Position numbers and translations under genes: made by a program. A DNA stretch of 6,298 bases from Anaerolinea sp. GTDB taxonomy: Bacteria; Chloroflexota; Anaerolineae; Anaerolineales; Villigracilaceae. Below, piece by piece: positions 1 to 4,410 of this stretch (the first letter of the stretch is position 1; each line of letters starts with the position of its first letter). The notes under the pieces were generated by a model. The model ran no database searches and was not told the DNA's origin. It saw only the letters and a program-made list of their open reading frames with translations. Location of the stretch: NCBI GenBank assembly GCA_020720965.1, contig DYNS01000182.1:1-6298 (forward strand). Reading direction: 5' to 3'.

Positions 1-506
1 GCGCTGGGGGCGGGGGTGGGCGTTCCGTTGGCGTAAAAGCCCATTCCCTCCTGCATGGCGGCATCCAGTTCTTCTGCGCTCACGCTCAGTCCGCGCCGGT
101 TGGCTTCCTGGCGGACGAGTTCATCTTCCACCATGCGGTCTATCACTTTTTGACCAATGGTGTTGGGGTCTTGCAGTTCGTAATACAGTTGTTGTAGGGT
201 GCTGCCAAAGTTCGGGTCATTGAGCGGGTCGGTTGCGCCGAACATTTGGGCAAACTGGTAGTATTGGTTGAACTGGCTGATGGTTTGCAACCTCTGCATT
301 TTGACTTGTTTTTGAAAGTCTCCTACATTGATGTTGCTTCCGTTTACGCTGGCGACTGCCCGGTAGGGCAGGAAAACCGTGCTGGCGAGGATGCCATACA
401 GAACAATGGCAACGACGAGCACGGCGATGACGGCAGCGGTGATGCGTATGGCGCGGTCTTGACGCCGGACTTGCTCCAGGTGGGCGATGTGTTTCTTATT
501 AGACAT
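1..506 (-). CDS. SurA-like peptidyl-prolyl isomerase/chaperone, N-terminal part (3' end beyond window)
   Basis: The frame is open from the ATG at 506-504 to the left edge and gives 168 residues. It was translated by hand and has no stop. Residues 1-21 are short and basic. Residues 22-46 form one hydrophobic helix (TAAVIAVLVVAIVLYGIL core), read as an uncleaved signal anchor with the rest outside the membrane. VASVNGSNI (51-59) is the typical entry into a SurA/PrsA-type N-terminal chaperone domain. Residues 117-152 (IGQKVIDRMVEDELVRQEANRRG, then LSVSAEELDAAM) match the helical SurA_N signature. The visible part ends in a Thr/Pro linker (GTPTPAPS). A parvulin catalytic domain would be expected past the edge but is not seen, so isomerase activity is inferred. 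The upstream ribosome site is weak (GAG about 7 bases before ATG). The gene follows rpsR by 54 bases, with a strong hairpin between them. It could also be a catalytically empty SurA_N chaperone. Confidence 0.8.
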   Translation of the reverse strand, partial: MSNKKHIAHLEQVRRQDRAIRITAAVIAVLVVAIVLYGILASTVFLPYRAVASVNGSNINVGDFQKQVKMQRLQTISQFNQYYQFAQMFGATDPLNDPNFGSTLQQLYYELQDPNTIGQKVIDRMVEDELVRQEANRRGLSVSAEELDAAMQEGMGFYANGTPTPAPS

Positions 507-525
507 AGGTTTCTCGCAAAGTGAA

Positions 526-551
526 GGGGCATGGAAGCGTTTCCATGCCCC
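526..551 (-). terminator. Strong hairpin between rpsR and the SurA-like gene; terminator or attenuator
   Basis: An 11-bp perfect inverted repeat (526-536 with 541-551, arm GGGGCATGGAA on the plus strand) encloses a 4-base loop. On the minus strand it lies 9 bases after the rpsR stop and is followed by TTCACTTT, an imperfect T-rich tract. The position fits termination or partial attenuation at the end of the rpsF-ssb-rpsR unit. No promoter is visible between it and the next start at 506, so some read-through probably supplies the SurA-like gene. It could instead be an RNA-processing or stability stem. Confidence 0.6.
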
Positions 552-560
552 GTGTCTTTC

Positions 561-839
561 TTAGTCTTCGCGTGTCCCGCCCACGTAGGGAAGGAGCGCT
601 ATGTGGCGGGCGCGTTTTACGGCTCCGGCAAGTTCGCGTTGGTGTTTGGCGCAGTTGCCAGTTTGGCGGCGCGGGCGAATTTTGCCATCTTCGGTTACGT
701 AGCGCCGTAGCATATCTACGTTTTTATAGTCAATTTTGAGATTTTTGTCGGCACAGAACTGGCAGATTTTCGGGCGGGAGAAGTACCGCCTTTCGCCGCC
801 GTCCCGTCCGCCTTCTTCTCTTTCGCGGTGGTCGTCCAT
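561..839 (-). CDS. rpsR: 30S ribosomal protein S18
   Basis: The product is 92 aa and matches S18 over its whole core: YFSRPKICQFC (19-29), the IDYKNVDMLRRYVTEDGKI stretch (36-54), RPRRQTGNCAKHQRELA (55-71) and AVKRARHIALLPY (73-85). S18 sits on the platform of the 30S subunit, where it dimerises with S6. Cys26, Cys29, Cys63 and His66 form a complete CxxC...CxxH set, so this is the presumed zinc-binding ('C+') version of S18. The first 18 residues are a charged, low-complexity extension (DDHREREEGGRDGGERR). The start is supported by GGAGAG (plus-strand 848-853) 8 bases before the ATG. The gene is last in the rpsF-ssb-rpsR cluster, 52 bases after the ssb stop, with a small 5-bp hairpin (857-871) in that gap. 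rplI (L9), often the next gene in other phyla, is absent here. Confidence 0.97.
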   Translation of the reverse strand: MDDHREREEGGRDGGERRYFSRPKICQFCADKNLKIDYKNVDMLRRYVTEDGKIRPRRQTGNCAKHQRELAGAVKRARHIALLPYVGGTRED

Positions 840-879
840 TTGTGTTTCTCTCCGTTTGCGGTGTATCCGCAGGGGTTAG

Positions 880-891
880 TTAGAAGGGGAA
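880..891 (-). other. In-frame Phe-Pro-Phe codons and second stop directly after the ssb stop
   Basis: After the ssb stop TAA (894-892), the same frame continues TTC CCC TTC TAA (891-880), that is Phe-Pro-Phe-stop. Bacterial SSBs end in acidic residues followed by a hydrophobic-Pro-Phe tip (DDDIPF in E. coli) that docks partner proteins. Here the acidic part (...NGADED) is inside the annotated gene and the tip lies just beyond its stop. GAA in place of TAA would give a tail ending DEDEFPF. I read this as the displaced genuine tail; whether it is ever translated cannot be seen from sequence. Confidence 0.6.
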
Positions 892-1293
892 TTAGTCCTC
901 GTCTGCGCCGTTCATTTCCGGGGCTTCGGCTTCTTCGGCGTGGTGGCTGTTGGCATCTCGGCGTTCTCCGAGCATCATCATTTCGTTGGCAACGATTTCT
1001 ACGCTGCTGTGTTTGTTGCCTTCTTTATCTTCCCATTTGCGGGTTTGCAGGCGACCTTCGATGTAGACCTGCTGCCCTTTGGTGAGATATTGTTTGCAGA
1101 TTTCTGCAAGGTTGCCCCAGGCAACGATGTTGAACCATTCGGTCTCCTGGTGACGTTCTCCGTCTACCGTGTTCCAAGACCGGCTGGTCGCCACGCTGAA
1201 AGTTGTCACCGGGCGACCCGAAGGCGTGTAGCGCATTTCGGGGTCGCGTCCCAAGTGACCAATAATCATAACCTTGTTTAAGCCTCTACTCAT
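892..1293 (-). CDS. ssb: Single-stranded DNA-binding protein, apparently lacking its C-terminal tip
   Basis: The product is 133 aa. Residues 1-110 are a complete SSB OB-fold: LNKVMIIGHLGRDPEMRYTPSG (5-26), VTTFSVATSRSW (29-40), TEWFNIVAWGNLAEICKQYL (51-70), GQQVYIEGRLQTRKWEDKEG (73-92) and SSVEIVANEMMML (96-108). The aromatic residues W40, W53 and W87 are where the family stacks DNA bases. The protein coats ssDNA as a tetramer during replication, repair and recombination. The tail (111-133) is unusually short, contains little Gly/Gln/Pro linker, and ends EMNGADED, so the partner-docking hydrophobic-Pro-Phe tip is missing from the annotated product; it is encoded after the stop. AAGGAG (plus-strand 1299-1304) lies 5 bases before the ATG. 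The gene lies 37 bases after rpsF and 52 before rpsR, consistent with one transcript. With read-through of the TAA the protein would be 137 aa. Confidence 0.95.
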   Translation of the reverse strand: MSRGLNKVMIIGHLGRDPEMRYTPSGRPVTTFSVATSRSWNTVDGERHQETEWFNIVAWGNLAEICKQYLTKGQQVYIEGRLQTRKWEDKEGNKHSSVEIVANEMMMLGERRDANSHHAEEAEAPEMNGADED

Positions 1294-1330
1294 GTTTGCT
1301 CCTTGTGGCAGGCGCCGGGAGGGCGGTTGA

Positions 1331-1615
1331 TTATTCTACAACGGTAAGCAGGGAACGTATAATCGACTCTTGGTAGCGGATGTTATGCTCCAGTTCGATT
1401 GCGGCGGCGGCGGGCATGTTGATGTTGAGCAGGACGTACTGTCCTTCTCGTTGTTTGCCGATGCTGTATGCCATTTTGCGCCGGCCCCAAACATCAATGC
1501 TTTCAACATTGCCACCAGATTCTGTGACCCATCCGCTGACTTTTTCGACCGCGCCTTTGAAGGCGTTTTCGTCCAGCTCGGGGTGCATAATACAAACCAG
1601 TTCGTATGTGCGCAT
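1331..1615 (-). CDS. rpsF: 30S ribosomal protein S6
   Basis: The product is 94 aa, the usual length for S6. It opens MRTYELVCIMHPELDENAF, the family's first beta strand and turn. The motif WGRRKMAYSIGKQREGQYVLLN (43-64) is the signature around the S18-binding face, and NIRYQESIIRSLLTVVE (78-94) is the closing helix and strand. S6 pairs with S18 on the 30S platform. The start is fixed by a near-perfect Shine-Dalgarno, AAAGGAGG (plus-strand 1625-1632), 9 bases before the ATG. It is the first gene of the rpsF-ssb-rpsR cluster, with a plausible promoter about 90 bases upstream and a foldable leader, so S6:S18 autoregulation is possible. There is no acidic C-terminal extension of the kind modified in E. 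coli S6. Confidence 0.97.
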   Translation of the reverse strand: MRTYELVCIMHPELDENAFKGAVEKVSGWVTESGGNVESIDVWGRRKMAYSIGKQREGQYVLLNINMPAAAAIELEHNIRYQESIIRSLLTVVE

Positions 1616-1642
1616 AAGGGGAAACCTCCTTTCCTCGGGATT

Positions 1643-1677
1643 GCTCCTGGTCTTTTGCCGTTGGCTTTGCCAGGGGC
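1643..1677 (-). promoter_or_regulatory. Foldable rpsF leader; possible S6:S18 autoregulatory element
   Basis: In the minus-strand transcript, CCTGG (1674-1670) pairs with CCAGG (1650-1646). Two further outer pairs (1677-1676 with 1644-1643) lie across one mismatch. Inside, GCC (1665-1663) pairs with GGC (1659-1657) around a 3-base loop, leaving A-rich internal loops. The structure sits 11 bases upstream of the Shine-Dalgarno. Many bacteria control rpsF by an mRNA element bound by S6:S18. The position and two-stem shape fit, but I cannot confirm the conserved CCG recognition bulge, so this is only a candidate. Confidence 0.3.
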
Positions 1678-1704
1678 GGAAAGAACCGCGCGTGCTGCGC
1701 GGTT
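1678..1704 (-). terminator. Terminator-like hairpin after trmFO, upstream of rpsF
   Basis: A GC-rich perfect 8-bp stem (AACCGCGC 1684-1691 with GCGCGGTT 1697-1704, 5-base loop) is followed on the minus strand by TTCTTT (1683-1678 plus the arm end). It lies about 80 bases after the trmFO stop and would separate trmFO from rpsF. On the plus strand the same stem is followed by TTTTT (1703-1707), so it could also stop antisense transcription towards trmFO. Its outer edge overlaps the -10 box of the proposed rpsF promoter. Confidence 0.6.
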
Positions 1705-1733
1705 TTTATAAAACGGGCTGTATTGTATCTCAA
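1705..1733 (-). promoter_or_regulatory. Sigma70-like promoter for rpsF-ssb-rpsR
   Basis: On the minus strand, TTGAGA (1733-1728) and TATAAA (1710-1705) are separated by exactly 17 bases, each close to consensus. The predicted transcription start is near 1698, leaving a leader of roughly 80 bases before the rpsF ATG that contains the fold at 1643-1677 and the strong ribosome site. A second -10-like hexamer, TACAAT (1727-1722), lies between the two boxes but has no good -35 partner at the right distance. Confidence 0.5.
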
Positions 1734-1782
1734 ATTTTGGCTTTTGGGGGCTTTTGCCCTCTTCCGCTGCGGGGCGAGGGTA

Positions 1783-3141
1783 TTATCCAAACGCTACATT
1801 TTCCATCATCTCCCGCAAGACCTGGGCAGAGCGGGCGGCGTGCAAGGCTCCGCGCTCTCTTTTGCTTTTTGCGTCTGAGGGGGGCAGGGGCGGCAGAATG
1901 CCGAAGTTGGCTTTCATGGGCTGAAAATCTTTCATGCTGGCGTGGGTGACGTACCAGCACAGCGCCCCCAGCATGGTCTCTCGCGGCAGTTCCAGAGGCT
2001 GCCGGTTCCCAAGCAGGCGGGCGGCGTTGATTCCTGCCAGTAAACCGGTGGCGATGTTGCCCATGTAGCCTTCCACCCCGGTAATCTGACCCGCCAAAAA
2101 AAGGTTGGGGCGGGCTTTGGTTTGCAAGGTGGGGAGCAGAATTTTGGGAGATGCCAAAAAGGTGTTGCGGTGCATCTGACCATAACGGGCAAATTCCGCG
2201 TTTTGCAAGCCGGGAATGCTACGAAAGACGCGGCGCTGCTCCGAAAAGGTGAGGTTGGTCTGAAACCCGACCATGTTGTAAAGGTCGCCTGCCAGGTTAT
2301 CTTGCCGAAGTTGGACAACGGCATAGGGGCGGCGCGGCACACGCGGGTCGTTTAGCCCTACCGGGCGCATGGGTCCGTATGCCAGGGCTTTGGTTCCGCG
2401 CCGGGCAATAATCTCCACCGGTAGGCAGCCCTCAAAGAACTGATTTTCTCCGGCGGTAACGCCGCTTTCCATTTCCTCCTCAAAGGGCTTCAGGGTAATC
2501 CGCTGCGCGTTTTGCAGGGTTTCCACAAAGGCGAGGTACTCTTCCTTTTGGTGAAAAGGGCAGTTGATGTAGTCTCCGCTGGCTTCCGGGTCGGTTTCGT
2601 CCCAGCGCGAGGCGCGGTAGGCAATGCTCATATCGATGGAAGCGGCTTCAATGATGGGGGCAATGGCATCGAAGAAGTAGAGATTTTCTTCGCCGCTGAA
2701 GGCTGCCAAAGCCCGCGCCAGCGCCGGGGAGGTGAGCGGACCCGAGGCGAGGATGGCGGCTCCGGCAGGGATTTCGGTCACTTCCTCCCGAATCAGTTCA
2801 ATGCGCGGGTGCGATTCGATGGCGCGGGTCACTGCCTGGGCAAAGGCAGCCCTATCCACTGCCAGGGCGCTGCCAGCGGGCAGGGCATTTTCTTCTGCCA
2901 GGGTTAAGAGCAAAGAGCCAAGTTGCCGCAATTCCGCCTTAAGCGTCCCGGAGGCGCGGTTTTCCTGGTTGGAGCCGAGCGAGTTGGAGCAGACCAGTTC
3001 CGCCAGGTGAGGGGTAAGGTGCGCCCCGGTTTCTCTTTGGGGACGCATTTCGTATAATCGGACTTGAATTCCGCGTTGGGCGGCTTGCCAGGCGGCTTCT
3101 GCGCCTGCCAGACCGCCGCCGATGATGGTAAGTTCTTGCAT
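1783..3141 (-). CDS. trmFO: Folate/FAD-dependent tRNA uracil-54 C5-methyltransferase TrmFO
   Basis: The product is 452 aa, full length for TrmFO (about 435-460 aa). The enzyme uses methylenetetrahydrofolate and FADH2 to make ribothymidine at U54 of the tRNA T-loop in the cytoplasm. The N-terminal dinucleotide fold shows ELTIIGGGLAGAEAAWQAA (3-21) followed by YEMRP (30-34). LAELVCSNSLGSN (46-58) carries Cys51, and FFEGCLPVE (235-243) carries Cys239; these correspond to the two catalytic cysteines known in the family. LFLAGQITGVEGYMGNIATG (347-366) is the C-terminal FAD-binding signature. QMHRNTFLASPKIL (322-335) and the late MKANFGILPPL (409-419) are also characteristic. AGGAG lies only 3 bases before the ATG, a short but usable spacing. 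The gene is divergent from the kinase operon, with about 96 bases between start codons. No truncation is visible. Confidence 0.97.
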   Translation of the reverse strand: MQELTIIGGGLAGAEAAWQAAQRGIQVRLYEMRPQRETGAHLTPHLAELVCSNSLGSNQENRASGTLKAELRQLGSLLLTLAEENALPAGSALAVDRAAFAQAVTRAIESHPRIELIREEVTEIPAGAAILASGPLTSPALARALAAFSGEENLYFFDAIAPIIEAASIDMSIAYRASRWDETDPEASGDYINCPFHQKEEYLAFVETLQNAQRITLKPFEEEMESGVTAGENQFFEGCLPVEIIARRGTKALAYGPMRPVGLNDPRVPRRPYAVVQLRQDNLAGDLYNMVGFQTNLTFSEQRRVFRSIPGLQNAEFARYGQMHRNTFLASPKILLPTLQTKARPNLFLAGQITGVEGYMGNIATGLLAGINAARLLGNRQPLELPRETMLGALCWYVTHASMKDFQPMKANFGILPPLPPSDAKSKRERGALHAARSAQVLREMMENVAFG

Positions 3142-3170
3142 AATCTCCTGCCGGGTTGGGGTTGGGGGCT

Positions 3171-3176
3171 ATTTTA
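3171..3176 (-). promoter_or_regulatory. Possible -10 box for trmFO
   Basis: TAAAAT on the minus strand (3176-3171) would place transcription start near 3164, giving a leader of about 22 bases that includes the trmFO ribosome site. No convincing -35 hexamer is seen 16-18 bases upstream, so this is weak. The leader it would make is C-rich (opposite the G runs at 3153-3168). Confidence 0.25.
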
Positions 3177-3201
3177 CCCGGTTTGGTAGGCTTCTTGCTG
3201 T

Positions 3202-3231
3202 TTGCTTAAGTTGCGCGTATCTATGTATAAT
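3202..3231 (+). promoter_or_regulatory. Promoter of the kinase operon, positioned for a leaderless transcript
   Basis: A perfect -10 TATAAT (3226-3231) is preceded 18 bases upstream by TTGCTT (3202-3207), a partial -35 match. Six bases (GTCTCT) separate the -10 from the ATG at 3238, so the predicted transcription start falls on or beside the first base of the start codon. No Shine-Dalgarno exists between the -10 and the ATG, consistent with leaderless initiation. Confidence 0.6.
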
Positions 3232-3237
3232 GTCTCT

Positions 3238-4410
3238 ATGGTTGCCAGCCCCCCCGCCCAACGTCTCAAACTCGCTGCCTCGCTCACCGGCGCGGTTTGG
3301 GCTGCCTATTGCTTTAGGGATGTGGAACGCTGGAAACTGGCGGAAAAACATCACCTACTTGTCGAACAGGCTGCCGCCCTGGAAGAATTGCTGAACCAGG
3401 AGCCTTTTACCAACTGGTTGCAAACCGCCCCCCAAGCCGGGGCACGCTCCCGTTTGTTGAACTCTGCCTCGCTGCCAGGCAGCGCCAGGCTGACGGCTTT
3501 TTCTGCCGGGTGGCAAACCTTTGTGCTGGTGGGAACCGCCCAAAACCTGACCCACCCTCAGCGCCGCATTTGGAAACTGGCAACCGTAGCCGAAGCCTTC
3601 CCGGAGCCTTCTCCGGGGCAGGTGGGCTTGTTACAGCACACGGTGATGGAACTGCGCCAAACCCAGCAAGAACTGCAAGCCCGCATCAGCGCCCAACGCG
3701 AGGCAGAGGCGAGGCTGATTCAGGCGGCGAAACTTGCGGCAGTGGGAGAAATGGCGGCAGGGGTGGCGCACGAACTCAACAACCCCCTCACCACCGTTGT
3801 CGGCTTCACCGAACTGGCGCTGGAGGAAATCCCTCCCCAATCTCAAACCTATATAGACCTGGAAATGGTGCTAAAAGAAGCCCGCCGCGCCCGCAGCGTG
3901 GTGCGCCGCCTGTTAGACTTTGCCCGTCAGGGTGAAACCTCCCGCATTAAGGCAGACGTAAACGAGATTATTGAAGACGTTTTGCTCCTCACCAAGCACC
4001 TGATGCACACCAACAACGTTCAACCCCACATCCGCCTGGGCGAAAACCTGCCCTGGGCGCTTGTAGATAGAAATCAGATTAAGCAGGTTGTGATTAACCT
4101 GGTTAACAACGCCCTGTACGCCATGCCGGAAGGCGGCTCCCTTTCGGTAGAAACTGCCCTCCTGCCGCGATACAACCGTCAATGGTTCACCCTCTCCATC
4201 GGCGACACCGGCATTGGCATTCCGCCCGAAAACCTGGAGCGGATTTTTGAGCCTTTCTTTACCACTCGCGGCGACCGGGGCGGTACGGGGCTGGGGCTTT
4301 CGGTGACGTATGGCATTGTCACCGACCATGGCGGCATGATAGAAGTGGAAAGCCGCCTGCAAGCCGGTTCCGTTTTTACGGTTTGGTTGCCATTGGAGGA
4401 TGCAGCGTGA
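3238..4410 (+). CDS. Soluble NtrB-like sensor histidine kinase
   Basis: From the ATG at 3238 the product is 390 aa. Longer starts at 3202 (TTG) and 3223 (ATG) would lie inside the promoter boxes and are not favoured. Residues 1-130 match no family I recognise for certain; 86-120 (LTAFSAGWQTFVLVGTAQNL...) looks like the end of a degenerate GAF-type sensor. Residues 131-163 are a charged helix, probably coiled coil. HisKA follows: LAAVGEMAAGVAHELNNPLT (166-185) with phospho-acceptor His178. The ATPase has the N box INLVNNALYAMPEGG (286-300), G1 DTGIGIP (323-329), F box FEPFFTT (337-343) and G2 GTGLGLSV (349-356), all intact. No membrane span is visible, so it should sense something in the cytoplasm. 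The stop overlaps the next gene's start (GTGA). The signal and partner are unknown; the REC domain encoded next door is the obvious candidate partner. Confidence 0.92.
   Translation: MVASPPAQRLKLAASLTGAVWAAYCFRDVERWKLAEKHHLLVEQAAALEELLNQEPFTNWLQTAPQAGARSRLLNSASLPGSARLTAFSAGWQTFVLVGTAQNLTHPQRRIWKLATVAEAFPEPSPGQVGLLQHTVMELRQTQQELQARISAQREAEARLIQAAKLAAVGEMAAGVAHELNNPLTTVVGFTELALEEIPPQSQTYIDLEMVLKEARRARSVVRRLLDFARQGETSRIKADVNEIIEDVLLLTKHLMHTNNVQPHIRLGENLPWALVDRNQIKQVVINLVNNALYAMPEGGSLSVETALLPRYNRQWFTLSIGDTGIGIPPENLERIFEPFFTTRGDRGGTGLGLSVTYGIVTDHGGMIEVESRLQAGSVFTVWLPLEDAA

Noticed and set aside
6..20. G-rich runs at the left edge as a structural element
   Set aside because: On the coding strand they are simply codons of the Thr/Pro linker (GTPTPAP) of the SurA-like protein.
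857..871. Small hairpin between ssb and rpsR as a terminator
   Set aside because: It has only 5 base pairs with no T tract, and it lies inside a cluster that is normally co-transcribed.
892..894. Reassigned TAA (alternative genetic code) to explain the ssb stop
   Set aside because: rpsR, rpsF and trmFO in the same window also end in TAA at family-typical lengths, so TAA is a normal stop in this organism.
1380..1949. A 189-codon plus-strand open frame over rpsF and the trmFO end
   Set aside because: It is antisense to rpsF and trmFO, crosses the hairpin and promoter between them, and contains no domain signature.
3224..3229. TATACA on the minus strand as a -10 for trmFO
   Set aside because: No -35-like hexamer lies 16-18 bases upstream on that strand, and the hexamer is just the near-palindromic complement of the kinase operon's TATAAT.
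3202..3237. Longer N-terminus for kinase 1 from TTG at 3202 or ATG at 3223
   Set aside because: These codons coincide with the -35 box or immediately precede the -10 box, have no ribosome site, and add residues that look unlike a protein start.
4383..4406. Longer N-terminus for the hybrid kinase from TTG at 4383
   Set aside because: GTG at 4407 has GGAGG 7 bases upstream and the usual GTGA overlap, and places VLVVDDE a few residues in, as in other REC domains.
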